A DNA stretch of 61,205 nucleotides from Clostridiales bacterium (lineage in GTDB: Bacteria; Bacillota; Clostridia; Christensenellales; Pumilibacteraceae): contig JAFLVD010000007.1 of the NCBI GenBank assembly GCA_022508485.1, positions 21,416 through 82,620 on the forward strand, given 5' to 3'. A model generated the notes under the pieces. The model did not search any database, had not been told where the DNA came from, and saw only the letters and a list, made by a program, of their open reading frames with translations. A program made the position numbers and the translations under genes. Position 1 is the stretch's first letter. Each line of letters begins with the position of its first letter. Below are positions 34,738 to 44,080 of this stretch, piece by piece.

Positions 34738-35823
34738 ATGAGTCAGCTAACTACCGTAAGCGATTATGCATTAAAACGCAGTAAACGCATAGAGTTCTTC
34801 AAGCGTTACGGGCTTGTGATTTTGTTCCTTGCGCCGTACCTTGTGTTCTTTTTGGTGTTCTGTATTTATCCGCTTTTTTACGGCATTTACATGTCGCTTA
34901 TGAAGTATTCCATCGGCAATCCCTCCCTTAACGAGTGGCGCGGCTTCCAAAACTTTTTTACCATTCTGTTCGACAGCGGCAACTACTACCACGACCAGTT
35001 CTGGTACGCTATGGGCAATACGGTAAAGGCCGCGCTTATACTCGTTCCGCTCGGCATAATAGTGCCGCTCGTTTTTGCGATACTCGTAAACGCAAAGCCT
35101 AAGGGTTACAAGGTTTTCCGCGCACTTATCTACCTTCCGTCAATCTTCCCGGTATCCGCAAGCGGCGTCATGTTCGCCGCGCTTTTCGGTCAGCATTTCG
35201 GCTACATAAACCAGTGGATAGGCGAAAATATCGACTGGCTGGGCGGCAGCGCGACAAGCGCTTGGTTTGTAATAATCCTGCTCTGTATGTGGGGCGGCTG
35301 GGGCGGCAACTTTATGATTCTGTCCGCCGGGCTTAAAAACATAGACAAGAGTCTTTACGAGGCGGCGAGCGTCGACGGCTGTACCGGCATTAAGCGCACG
35401 TTTGCGGTTACGCTTCCGGCGATACGCCACCAGCTTATACTATGTCTGTTTACCACGATAATAGGGTACTTCGGCTTGTACGGTCAGGTGTACGTTTTGA
35501 CTAACGGCGGACCGAGTATTTTTAACCCCGCCGACGAAAAAAACTATAACACCACAATGACTATAATGTGGTTTTTGCAAAACCAAATAAGCAGCTCGGG
35601 TCGGCTCGACGTCTACGGCATGGTAAGCGCAATGGGCTTAACGCTCGGCGTTATTATCGGCGCGATTGCCGGACTTCAGCTTTTTATCACGCGCGAGCGG
35701 AAAAGCGGAACCAAAATTTCCAAAGAGTTTTTCGAGCGTAAAAAGGTTAAGGAAAGTGCGGATAATAAAAGCGTAACAGTCGATACGGAAACCTCGTCCG
35801 ATACGGAGGTGCAAAATGAATAG
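34738..35823 (+). CDS. Sugar ABC transporter permease, MalF/UgpA type
   Basis: The 361-residue protein has about six membrane helices (first at about 27-47) and an EAASVDG loop, the cytoplasmic EAA motif that contacts the ATPase. The C-terminal tail of about 35 residues is charged. It is the first permease of the importer and overlaps the second permease gene by eight bases, with that gene's GGAGG site inside its own end. Confidence 0.93.
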   Translation: MSQLTTVSDYALKRSKRIEFFKRYGLVILFLAPYLVFFLVFCIYPLFYGIYMSLMKYSIGNPSLNEWRGFQNFFTILFDSGNYYHDQFWYAMGNTVKAALILVPLGIIVPLVFAILVNAKPKGYKVFRALIYLPSIFPVSASGVMFAALFGQHFGYINQWIGENIDWLGGSATSAWFVIILLCMWGGWGGNFMILSAGLKNIDKSLYEAASVDGCTGIKRTFAVTLPAIRHQLILCLFTTIIGYFGLYGQVYVLTNGGPSIFNPADEKNYNTTMTIMWFLQNQISSSGRLDVYGMVSAMGLTLGVIIGAIAGLQLFITRERKSGTKISKEFFERKKVKESADNKSVTVDTETSSDTEVQNE

Positions 35824-36799
35824 CTGGATTAAAGCGGCGATTTCGCTTATTGCCGCGGTGTTTTGCATACTCGTTGCAATCGACGTCGCAGTAATAGTGT
35901 TAAAGCGCAAAAAAGCGATGCCCACCAACTTTTTGGGCAGGTATTTTTCCAAGCGGCTCGTGCAGTTTAACGCGTTTGTAATACTTGTCGTATTTTGCAT
36001 AATCTGGCTTGTTCCGCTCGTAATAGGGCTTATAGGCTCGCTCACGTCAAGGTACGCATTCGAGAACCACCCCGGACAGCTTATTCCGTCGGACGGACTT
36101 ACCTTCGACAACTTTAAGGCGCTGTTTAACACGCTCGACACGGACGGATCGCGCCTTCCCGTAGAGCGGTGGATACTTAACAGCTTTGTTGTGTCTATCG
36201 CTTCCACTCTTCTGTATCTTATAATCGCCGGACTCGCCGCGTACGCGTTTGTTTTTATGCGGTTTAAATTCAGAAACGTACTGTTTATGTTTCTCATATT
36301 TACTATGGTAATTCCCGGCGTCGCCACGCTTACTCCGCAGATGTCCAACATCGCAAGACTGGGCATTGCGAGAAGCCTTTGGGCGCTTATTCTTCCCGGA
36401 CTGGGCGGCGTGGGCGGACTGTATCTTATACGGCAGTTTATGCTGGGTATACCGAAGGACCTTATCGACTCGGCAAAGATGGACGGAATGAACAACTTTC
36501 AAATTCTGTTCAAGATAGTTTTGCCGCTTAGTAAGTCGGTGTTTTTCGTGCAGGGGCTGTTCTGCTTTATGGGCGCCTGGAACGATCTGTTGTGGCCGCA
36601 GATTATACTCGGCACAGCCGACAAGGCGCTGTGGACGCTTCAAGTGGGCATAGCGTACATTTCGGGCAGCAAGACCGCCAACACGATAGGACTGGGGCTT
36701 GCCGGCGCGGTGTTCAGCGCGCTGCCTATAATAGTGCTTTACATATTCACTCAAAATAAAATTATTGAGGGCGTCGCCGCGTCGGGCGTTAAAGGATAA
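35816..36799 (+). CDS. Sugar ABC transporter permease, MalG/UgpE type
   Basis: The 327-residue protein has an extra N-terminal helix (about 6-27) before the usual six, and an EAA-type loop with DSAKMDGMNNFQILFKIVLP near the C-terminus. Its end (EGVAASGVKG) is the classic C-terminus of MalG-type permeases. It pairs with the permease encoded just upstream and the ATPase two bases downstream. Confidence 0.93.
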   Translation: MNSWIKAAISLIAAVFCILVAIDVAVIVLKRKKAMPTNFLGRYFSKRLVQFNAFVILVVFCIIWLVPLVIGLIGSLTSRYAFENHPGQLIPSDGLTFDNFKALFNTLDTDGSRLPVERWILNSFVVSIASTLLYLIIAGLAAYAFVFMRFKFRNVLFMFLIFTMVIPGVATLTPQMSNIARLGIARSLWALILPGLGGVGGLYLIRQFMLGIPKDLIDSAKMDGMNNFQILFKIVLPLSKSVFFVQGLFCFMGAWNDLLWPQIILGTADKALWTLQVGIAYISGSKTANTIGLGLAGAVFSALPIIVLYIFTQNKIIEGVAASGVKG

Positions 36800-36801
36800 T
36801 T

Positions 36802-38520
36802 ATGGAAAAGAAAGTTACTAAAAAGGAAGCGGCGGAAATTTACCGCCGCAACAACAATAGGGTAATCGACGAGGAAGTAAACGGGTTTGTAGTCCTTAAA
36901 AACGTAAACAAGGTGTACGATAACCGCGTTCAGGCCGTGTTCGACTTTAACCTGTCTATCGCGCAAAACGAGTTTATCGTGCTCGTAGGTCCGAGCGGCT
37001 GCGGCAAGAGCACCACGCTCAGAATGATTGCCGGCCTCGAAGAAATTACAAACGGATATCTTTATATCGACAAAATCCTTTCCAACTACCTCGAAAGCAA
37101 GGACCGCGATATAGCGATGGTTTTTCAGAGCTATGCGCTGTATCCCAATATGACGGTGTACGACAATATCGGGTTCGGACTTAAAGCGCGCGGCGTGCCT
37201 AAGGACGTTATTAAGCAAAAGGTTTTCGACGTGGCGGAAATACTCGACCTCGGACCGCTTCTCGACCGCAAGCCTCGCGAGCTGTCGGGCGGACAAATGC
37301 AGCGCGTCGCGCTCGGCAGGGCGATAGTAAGAAACGCAAAGCTGTTTTTAATGGACGAGCCGCTCAGTAACCTCGACGCCAAGCTTCGCGTGCAGATGCG
37401 AAGCGAGATAGTAAAGCTGCACAAAAACATTCACGCGACGACGATTTACGTTACGCACGACCAGACCGAAGCCATGACTATGGCGGACAGGATTGTAATA
37501 ATGAACAAGGGCGTCGTTCAGCAGATAGGCGCACCCATGGATATTTACAGCCATCCTCGCAATATGTTTGTCGCCACCTTTATAGGCAATCCGCCGATGA
37601 ACGTTTTCCGCGCGAATATCGCCGGCGGAAAAATGTGCGACGGCAACGCCGCGATAACGCTCTCGAAGGACGCCGTGCAAAAATACAAGCAGTTCATTTC
37701 GGGAAGAAGGGCGTTTTTCGAAGAGTTTAAGCAAAAGGCCGACCTTACGGCGGAAAACGAGCTTATTAATAAAATAAACGAGTTTTTGGATAAGAACAAA
37801 AAAGCGGTTCTTTCTTACCCGGAAAGTGTAAAGACCGCCGCCGACACGAGCAAGCATGGCGGCGAAAACGGTAAAACGGTTGCGGACGAGCTGGAAGAGA
37901 TTATATCCTCCGCAATCGCGCTTACAAACTACAAGCATTTTATACGGTTCGACGAGGACCGCGCAAGCGTGCTGAGGGACGACTTAAAACAGGGCGATTA
38001 CGGCTGGATTAAGGAAGATTTGCACGTTCTTTCGGACGAGCTGAAAAACGTCGATCTCGTAATAGCCGGCATACTTAAAAAGTTCGATTCCGCCGGTGCG
38101 AACAATCAAAAGAGCAAGGACGCGCCGCCCGTCGAAGAGAAAAAGTCCAAAAAGAAAGAGCCCGAAAAAACTCTTACCGAAAAGAACAACGAGCTTATAG
38201 ATAGGTACTTAGAGCTGTACGGCGCGGCGGACGCGGAAGACTACGCATATATTGGTATTCGTCCCGAGGACGTCCACTTTGCGGACGAGTTTAATGGCAA
38301 CAAGAGCGAGGCGTTTAAAGCGGAAGCGGCGTTTGTGGAAATGCTCGGCAGCGATTTTAACGTGTATATCGATCTGTTCGACAGCAAGATTATAATGAAG
38401 TCGTCGCTCATTAGGCCTGTAAAAACGGGCGACGTCGTAGAGCTTTGCTTCGATATGGATAAAATCAGAATTTTCGATACTATCAGCAACGAATGCGTTT
38501 ATTGGGGTGATTGGAAATGA
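36802..38520 (+). CDS. Sugar ABC transporter ATPase, MsmK/UgpC type, with a 190-residue insertion
   Basis: The ATP-binding domain is complete: Walker A GPSGCGKST (63-71), Q-loop VFQS (107-110), signature LSGGQ (161-165), Walker B LFLMDEP (181-187) and His219. The regulatory OB/TOBE region begins with GNPPMNVFRA at 262 and ends with YIGIRPEDV at 483 to WGDWK at 572. Between about 293 and 482 lies an insertion, mostly helical, rich in Lys and Glu, including an EEKKSKKKEPEK-like linker. Usual members are about 370 residues; this one has 572, and also an N-terminal extension of about 24 residues. The insertion sits where regulators are known to contact MalK-type proteins, so it may give this transporter its own control. 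The stop overlaps the next start. Confidence 0.93.
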   Translation: MEKKVTKKEAAEIYRRNNNRVIDEEVNGFVVLKNVNKVYDNRVQAVFDFNLSIAQNEFIVLVGPSGCGKSTTLRMIAGLEEITNGYLYIDKILSNYLESKDRDIAMVFQSYALYPNMTVYDNIGFGLKARGVPKDVIKQKVFDVAEILDLGPLLDRKPRELSGGQMQRVALGRAIVRNAKLFLMDEPLSNLDAKLRVQMRSEIVKLHKNIHATTIYVTHDQTEAMTMADRIVIMNKGVVQQIGAPMDIYSHPRNMFVATFIGNPPMNVFRANIAGGKMCDGNAAITLSKDAVQKYKQFISGRRAFFEEFKQKADLTAENELINKINEFLDKNKKAVLSYPESVKTAADTSKHGGENGKTVADELEEIISSAIALTNYKHFIRFDEDRASVLRDDLKQGDYGWIKEDLHVLSDELKNVDLVIAGILKKFDSAGANNQKSKDAPPVEEKKSKKKEPEKTLTEKNNELIDRYLELYGAADAEDYAYIGIRPEDVHFADEFNGNKSEAFKAEAAFVEMLGSDFNVYIDLFDSKIIMKSSLIRPVKTGDVVELCFDMDKIRIFDTISNECVYWGDWK

Positions 38521-39557
38521 AAAAGATACTCTCTGTGTTTTTGGCAGCGGCGACCGCAATAGCGTTTGCGGCGTGTACGGGCGGCGGCGCGCCAGTCGTC
38601 CCCGACGACCCTACGGGCGAAACGGATAACGATTACGGCACGCTTACTGTAAGCGATACCTACGCTTGGCTTGCAGATTACGATTCGACCGAATATCCGC
38701 CTTTGTACGACTATCCGGCAACCGAGTTCGTGCTTAATTTTTCCAAGCCCGAAAAGGCGGAAACCGTAACGTACGAGTACGACGACACCGTTATCGAGCT
38801 TGACGAAAAGAACCGTACGGTTAAGGCGCTTCAAAACGGCACGACGGAGGTTAAGGTATCGTCCGAGCATTTTAACGCCACCTTTAACGTTATTTGCGAG
38901 ACCGTCGATAAGGATAGGGCGGACAGAGCGTATTCGCTTACGCGGCATGCCAACGGCGATATGAAGGGCTGGGACGGGCGCGTGAGAAACTTTCAAAACG
39001 CGTGGGAAGTAAGCGGACACAACGACGTTACGACGGTGTTTATAGGCGACTCGTTTTTCGATACGAGCGGGTTTTGGACTACCTTTTACAGCGACTACGA
39101 GGGTAAGGACGCGCTGTGCTTCGGCATAGGCGCAACCACAACGTGTTCGTGGGAAACGATTATCTACGACTTTATGTCGCGCATCTCGCCCAAAAACGTA
39201 GTTATGCACTGCGGCACCAACGACGTGTACGATTTGGGCAGGTCGGCGGACGAGATAACATCGTCGCTCGAGCGCATATTTTCGGTAATGCACGACTTTA
39301 TGCCGGACACGACGTTGTACTGGTTTAATATCCCCAAGCGCTACCCGGGCGACGCGACAAAGGAAGCGGTGTCGGAAGCGGTTAACGCGCGGTTTGCCGA
39401 ATGGGCGCAAGGGCGCAAATGGCTTACCGTTATGAACACTCGCGCAACGCTTACCATAGACAAGGTTAAAGAGGACGGACTTCACCCCAACGCCGCCGGA
39501 TACAAAATGTTTATGGATGCGCTTGCCAAAGCGAACATAAAGATGTACAATTCCTAA
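38517..39557 (+). CDS. SGNH/GDSL-family esterase lipoprotein
   Basis: The ATG at 38517 overlaps the ATPase stop (ATGA); a TTG six bases earlier is less likely. The 346-residue protein has a lipobox FAAC (Cys20) and a Big_2-like domain at about 65-130. An SGNH hydrolase domain follows with block I IGDSFF (Ser179), block III HCGTNDVYD (Asn235) and block V DGLHPN (Asp320, His323). SGNH enzymes of such loci usually remove acetyl or other acyl groups from plant glycans. Its anchoring outside the cell fits removal of esters before or during GH43 action. Confidence 0.9.
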   Translation: MKKILSVFLAAATAIAFAACTGGGAPVVPDDPTGETDNDYGTLTVSDTYAWLADYDSTEYPPLYDYPATEFVLNFSKPEKAETVTYEYDDTVIELDEKNRTVKALQNGTTEVKVSSEHFNATFNVICETVDKDRADRAYSLTRHANGDMKGWDGRVRNFQNAWEVSGHNDVTTVFIGDSFFDTSGFWTTFYSDYEGKDALCFGIGATTTCSWETIIYDFMSRISPKNVVMHCGTNDVYDLGRSADEITSSLERIFSVMHDFMPDTTLYWFNIPKRYPGDATKEAVSEAVNARFAEWAQGRKWLTVMNTRATLTIDKVKEDGLHPNAAGYKMFMDALAKANIKMYNS

Positions 39558-39600
39558 GTGGAGTTTTCGGCTTAAATAGCTTTTAATAAAAGAGGTTTTT

Positions 39601-41712
39601 ATGATAAATATTTGCGACGACATTTACCACCTTACGGACGGCAGGATTTCGTATGCGTTTTTTGTTAAGGACGGCAAGCTCGTTCACTCGTACTTCGGCA
39701 AGGCGCTTTATGTCGACCCGTCGAGAATGAATGCAAGCGTTTTGTCGGCGCTTAAAAAACACTCGTTCGGCTTTGACTGGCTGCCGTTTGAGATAGGCGA
39801 AACGGGCAGAGGCGATTTTCGCATTCCTTCCGTCGCCGTAACGGGGGAAGGGTTCGCTTCCACCGATTTCAGGTTCGTGTCGGCAGAGGTGCTTGATGAT
39901 AAGCCAAAGCTTAATATGCCGTCGCTTCGCGGCAAGGCGGAAACGCTTGCGGTAACGCTTAAAGACGAGGTGGCTTGCCTCGAACTTAAATTGTATTACA
40001 CCTTGTACGACGGCGCGCTCGCACGCCATACCGAAATTATAAACAAAGCCGATAAGAGCGTAACGCTTTCCGTACTCGACTCCGCCTGTACCGAGCTTGA
40101 TATAGGCAATTACGATTACATATCGCTTGACGGAAGATGGGGCGCGGAATGCGGCGTTAACAGACAGAGCGTTCCGTACGGAATAGTAACGCTGTCGTCT
40201 ATGCGCGGCGTTACAAGCCACCAGCACAATCCTTTTGTCGCGGTTGTGGATAAAAACGCGACGGAGGAAAGCGGCGAAGTCTACGGATTTAATCTTATTT
40301 ACAGCGGCAACTTTGCGGTAAACTTAGAGCGCGACGAAAAATCTCGCGTTCGCGTTAATATCGGAATGAAATTGAACGGCGGCGGCATATCGCTCGAGCC
40401 GGGCGAAACGCTTATATCCCCCGAGCTTGTATGCGTGTACACCGACGAGGGCGTAGGCGGCATGAGCAGGATTTTTCACAAGCTTTACCGCGCTCGGCTT
40501 ATCGACCCGAGATTTGCCGACCTTCCCCGTCCCGTTGTCGTTAACAGCTGGGAAAGCGTGTACTTCGACTTTGACGAGGCCAAGCTGAAAAGGTTTATAA
40601 GCGGCGCAAAGGGTCTCGGCATAGACACCGTCGTTCTCGACGACGGCTGGTTCGGAAAGCGCGACGCAGACAACTGCTCGCTCGGCGATTGGGTGATAGA
40701 CAGGCGCAAGCTTCCGAACGGACTTACCGCCGTTATCGACTGCTGTAAGCAAAACGGAATGAAGTTCGGTATTTGGTTCGAGCCGGAGGCTGTAAGCCCG
40801 GACAGCGACCTTTACCGCGCTCACCCCGACTGGGCGATTGGTACGGCAGGGCGCAAGGGCATAGAAATGCGCAATCAGTACGTTCTCGATTTTTCCAAGC
40901 CGGTTGTCGTCGATTATATCTTCGAGTCGATGAGTAAGATTCTGTCCGAGCACGATATTTCGTACGTTAAGTGGGATATGAACAGAGGCATCTCGGACGT
41001 AACCGATAACAAGCTGTACGTCGGCTATGTTCGCGGCGTGTACGAGCTTTACGAGCGGCTTAGCAAAGCTTTTCCGCACGTTCTTATAGAAGGCTGTTCG
41101 TCGGGCGGCGGACGGTTTGACCCGGCTATACTTTATTACAGCCCGATGATTTGGTCGAGCGACGATACCGACGCGCACGAGCGCACCAAAATACAATACG
41201 GTCTGTCGCTATGCTATCCGCTTCAAACGCTGTCCAACCACGTTTCGGTGTGCCCCAACCACCAGACGGGAAGAACGGTTCCGCTCGAAACGCGCGGCGC
41301 GGTCGCGTCGCTCGGCTCTCTCGGCTACGAGCTTAACGTCGCAGAGCTTTCCGAAAAGGACCGTGCGATAATCAAAAAGCAGGTCGCCGCATACAAGTCG
41401 GACAGAAGCGTTATTCTTACCGGCGATTTGTACAGACTTGTAAGCCCGTTCGAGACCGATATGTTCTGCGAGGAAATAGTGTCGGCGGATAAGAAAAAGG
41501 CGTACGTCGTCGCGGTCAATACGCTTAACAAGGTAAACCTTCCCATCGGAAGAATCAAGCTGAAAGGGCTGATAGAGGACGCGCTGTACTTAGTGGAAGA
41601 GAGCGGAGAAGTAATGTCCGGCGCCGAGCTTATGCACTTCGGCTTACAGCCCGAGTTTGGATGCGACTTTGCCGCCAACGTTTGGCACATAAAAAAGTGT
41701 TCGAAAAAATAA
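39601..41712 (+). CDS. Cytoplasmic GH36 alpha-galactosidase
   Basis: The 703-residue protein matches the usual length of bacterial GH36 alpha-galactosidases (about 720-750) and has no signal peptide. The N-terminal beta domain spans about 1-290 and the TIM barrel starts near 310, with VVLDDGWFGKRD at 344-355. The nucleophile motif is YVKWDMNRG (Asp459), and the acid/base segment is WSSDDTDAHER with Asp521 or Asp522. A small C-terminal beta domain ends the protein. It should release galactose from imported alpha-galactosides such as raffinose-type or galactomannan-derived oligosaccharides. Its place at the end of the operon, before a terminator, fits the last step of the pathway. A GH36 alpha-N-acetylgalactosaminidase is a less likely alternative. 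Confidence 0.93.
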   Translation: MINICDDIYHLTDGRISYAFFVKDGKLVHSYFGKALYVDPSRMNASVLSALKKHSFGFDWLPFEIGETGRGDFRIPSVAVTGEGFASTDFRFVSAEVLDDKPKLNMPSLRGKAETLAVTLKDEVACLELKLYYTLYDGALARHTEIINKADKSVTLSVLDSACTELDIGNYDYISLDGRWGAECGVNRQSVPYGIVTLSSMRGVTSHQHNPFVAVVDKNATEESGEVYGFNLIYSGNFAVNLERDEKSRVRVNIGMKLNGGGISLEPGETLISPELVCVYTDEGVGGMSRIFHKLYRARLIDPRFADLPRPVVVNSWESVYFDFDEAKLKRFISGAKGLGIDTVVLDDGWFGKRDADNCSLGDWVIDRRKLPNGLTAVIDCCKQNGMKFGIWFEPEAVSPDSDLYRAHPDWAIGTAGRKGIEMRNQYVLDFSKPVVVDYIFESMSKILSEHDISYVKWDMNRGISDVTDNKLYVGYVRGVYELYERLSKAFPHVLIEGCSSGGGRFDPAILYYSPMIWSSDDTDAHERTKIQYGLSLCYPLQTLSNHVSVCPNHQTGRTVPLETRGAVASLGSLGYELNVAELSEKDRAIIKKQVAAYKSDRSVILTGDLYRLVSPFETDMFCEEIVSADKKKAYVVAVNTLNKVNLPIGRIKLKGLIEDALYLVEESGEVMSGAELMHFGLQPEFGCDFAANVWHIKKCSKK

Positions 41713-41734
41713 TATATCCGCGCTAAATAACGCT

Positions 41735-41767
41735 AAGCCCGATGAAATAAACCCGTCGGGCTTTTTA
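41735..41767 (+). terminator. Rho-independent terminator of the polysaccharide operon
   Basis: An eight-pair stem (AAGCCCGA with TCGGGCTT) with a 13-base loop is followed by a T-run. Confidence 0.88.
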
Positions 41768-41789
41768 ATTTTGTCCGTCATTCGGTCGG

Positions 41790-41818
41790 TTGACAGTAAG
41801 GAGAAAGCGCGGTATAAT
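41790..41818 (+). promoter_or_regulatory. Consensus sigma-A promoter of the exonuclease-pyrB operon
   Basis: Perfect TTGACA (41790-41795) and TATAAT (41813-41818) boxes lie 17 bases apart, 38 bases before the exonuclease start. Confidence 0.88.
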
Positions 41819-41856
41819 ATACTCCGTATAGACAAAAGAGAATCAGAGACGAATAT

Positions 41857-42969
41857 ATGAAGTATTTATTTTTCGATATAGAGTGCGCCAACTGCTTTAA
41901 CGGAGTCGCAAAAATCTGCGAATTCGGTTACGTATTGACGGACGAAAACTTTAACGTAATACAAAAAGAGATATTTTTGATAAACCCCAACGACGAGTTC
42001 GACTGGTACGTAGCAAAAAAGCTGCTTAATTACAGCGTTAATTCGTACAGGCGTTCGCCTATATATACGCACTACTACAAAAAGATCAAAGCGCTCATAA
42101 CGGACGACGACGTAATGATTTTCGGGCATACGGTAGACTCCGACTTCAAGTTTTTAAACGACGAGGCGCGGCGGTACTCGCTCTCGTTTTTCTCGTGCAA
42201 GTTTTACGACGCAAAGTATATGTACGATACGTACGCAAGGACGACAAGCGAGGGCGGCGACAATAATTCCCTGTCGGTGTCCAAAATCTGCGTCGCGCTC
42301 GGCATAGAGCTTCCCGAAAACGTACATAAAAGCGTGGACGACGCCTACGCCACAATGCTCATAGTAAAAGAGTTGACAAAACGAATGAACGTAGACGTTA
42401 ACGGCTTAATAGAGCTGTGTCCCGACTGCAAGGGCGAGACGGCGGACGGCGTAATTAAAACGGTTATAACCGAGCGCGCGCGGCTGAAACGCGAGGCGAC
42501 CGCAAAAAGCAATTATATGAAGGGCGTAAACAAGTGCAGGTTTTTCCGCTTCCTCGGCGGAGTTAGACCGCAGGGTCCCATTCGCATAAACGAGCTGACC
42601 GGCAAAAAGATTTGCTTTTCCCTGAACTACGAGCGCGACCACTTTAAACAGCTTTTGTCGCTCGTTCAGCTTTTAAAAAATTGCGGCTGTACGTATAGGC
42701 GCGGTACGGCAATCGACTACTTCGTGTCGTATGCCGCGTGCGACGAGGACGGAAACGAAACAATCTGCCAAAGAGAGAGCGCGGTGCGGTCGGCTAACGA
42801 AGAAGGCGCGAACATAAAAATCTTAACGCTTAGCGAGCTGCTTAAAATCCTATCGGTTACGGACGACGAGCTTAACGCAATGCCGTTCCCCGACGAGTCG
42901 AGCTTTGCTAAAAGCCGAGTTTCGGGAAAAAATTTTCGAAACGGAAATAATACAAGTTGTAAGGGGTAA
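41857..42969 (+). CDS. DEDDh 3'-5' exonuclease (DnaQ-like) with C-terminal BRCT-like domain
   Basis: The 370-residue protein begins with an RNase-T/DnaQ-type exonuclease fold. Exo I is FFDIECAN (Asp7, Glu9), Exo II is HTVDSDFKFL (Asp94 or Asp96), and Exo III is NVHKSVDDA with His157 and Asp162 in the H-x4-D spacing of the DEDDh class. A CPDC pair follows at about 190. The C-terminal part (about 230-350) contains ELTGKKICFS and a later DYFVSY, the pattern of a BRCT domain, which usually binds DNA ends or phosphoproteins. A role in DNA repair or proofreading is likely. Pairing with pyrB in one operon is unusual. Confidence 0.85.
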   Translation: MKYLFFDIECANCFNGVAKICEFGYVLTDENFNVIQKEIFLINPNDEFDWYVAKKLLNYSVNSYRRSPIYTHYYKKIKALITDDDVMIFGHTVDSDFKFLNDEARRYSLSFFSCKFYDAKYMYDTYARTTSEGGDNNSLSVSKICVALGIELPENVHKSVDDAYATMLIVKELTKRMNVDVNGLIELCPDCKGETADGVIKTVITERARLKREATAKSNYMKGVNKCRFFRFLGGVRPQGPIRINELTGKKICFSLNYERDHFKQLLSLVQLLKNCGCTYRRGTAIDYFVSYAACDEDGNETICQRESAVRSANEEGANIKILTLSELLKILSVTDDELNAMPFPDESSFAKSRVSGKNFRNGNNTSCKG

Positions 42970-42975
42970 ACGAAC

Positions 42976-43920
42976 ATGAAAAACTTTATTACGGCGGAAA
43001 AAATTACTCGCGGAGAGCTTGAGGACATTTACACGATTGCCGACGACATAAAGCGCGACAAAAATAAATACCGCACAGCGCTTTCCGGCTACGTTATAGC
43101 GACGCTGTTCTACGAGCCGTCGACACGGACGAGGCTGTCGTTTGAAAGCTCTATTCAGCGGCTCGGCGCCGCGGTTATATCCACCGAAAACGCGCGCGAA
43201 AACGCTTCCGCCAAAAAGGGCGAAAGTCTCGAGGATACGATACGAATCGTTCAGGGCTATTCCGACATGATAATTCTTCGCCACTTCGACGTCCATTCCG
43301 CCGAGCGCGCTCTCTCCGTTGCCAAAGTGCCTATTATAAACGCCGGTTCGGGCGGCGGCGAGCACCCTACGCAGGGGCTTCTCGACATCTACACGATAAG
43401 AGAATACCGCGGAAAGGTGGACGGGACGAGCATTGCGGTAATGGGCGATCTCAAATACGGCAGGACTGCGCATTCCATGTTAAAGCTCATCAGCCTTTAC
43501 GACGGAATTACGGTTTACGGGTTTTCGGTAAAGGGGTTAGAGCTTCCCGATTACTACAAGGATTTTTTGGCGGCCAAAAAGGTTAAGTATATCGAGTGCA
43601 AGGCGTTTACCGATATTCCGACGGACGTTAACTTTATCTACCAAACGCGAGTTCAGACCGAAAGAATAGAGGACGCCGACTTAAAGATAGAGGAAATGAT
43701 TTTAAACAAAGAGAATTTTGCGCGCTTTTCGGACAGTACCTATCTTCTTCACCCGTTGCCGCGCGTCGACAAGATAGCAAGCGACCTCGACGACGACAAG
43801 CGAAGTATTTACTTTAATCAGGCGCACAACGGAATCCCTACGAGAATGGCGCTTATATATTACATATTCAACGATTTCTACAATCTCGGCGTTATACATG
43901 CCGATAAAAGAACGAAATGA
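42976..43920 (+). CDS. pyrB: Aspartate carbamoyltransferase, catalytic chain
   Basis: The 314-residue protein carries the carbamoyl-phosphate site FYEPSTRTRLSFE (45-57), the KKGESLEDT loop at about 80, GEHPTQGLLD at 128-137, GDLKYGRTAHS at about 157-167 and HPLPR near the C-terminus. It catalyses the first committed step of pyrimidine synthesis, the joining of carbamoyl phosphate and aspartate to N-carbamoyl aspartate. No pyrI regulatory chain or other pyr gene is next to it; it stands six bases behind the exonuclease gene and is followed by a terminator. Confidence 0.96.
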   Translation: MKNFITAEKITRGELEDIYTIADDIKRDKNKYRTALSGYVIATLFYEPSTRTRLSFESSIQRLGAAVISTENARENASAKKGESLEDTIRIVQGYSDMIILRHFDVHSAERALSVAKVPIINAGSGGGEHPTQGLLDIYTIREYRGKVDGTSIAVMGDLKYGRTAHSMLKLISLYDGITVYGFSVKGLELPDYYKDFLAAKKVKYIECKAFTDIPTDVNFIYQTRVQTERIEDADLKIEEMILNKENFARFSDSTYLLHPLPRVDKIASDLDDDKRSIYFNQAHNGIPTRMALIYYIFNDFYNLGVIHADKRTK

Positions 43921-43933
43921 TACCGCGTTTTAA

Positions 43934-43966
43934 GCCGAGCTTTTTAAACCTAAAAGCTCGGTTTTT
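43934..43966 (+). terminator. Rho-independent terminator after pyrB
   Basis: A ten-pair stem (CCGAGCTTTT with AAAAGCTCGG) is followed by TTTTT. Confidence 0.9.
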
Positions 43967-43999
43967 GCGTCTTTAACGGTGAAAAGATTTTGTAAGATA

Positions 44000-44028
44000 T
44001 TGACAAAATACTATATGTAAAGTATAAT
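44000..44028 (+). promoter_or_regulatory. Consensus sigma-A promoter of the kinase-LRR-MoxR operon
   Basis: Perfect TTGACA (44000-44005) and TATAAT (44023-44028) boxes lie 17 bases apart. The next promoter-like signal on this strand is more than 10 kb away, after the terminator at 53830. Confidence 0.88.
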
Positions 44029-44080
44029 AAAATCGGTATGTAATAAGTGCATATCTGCGTATAAAAATCGGAGAATAGTC

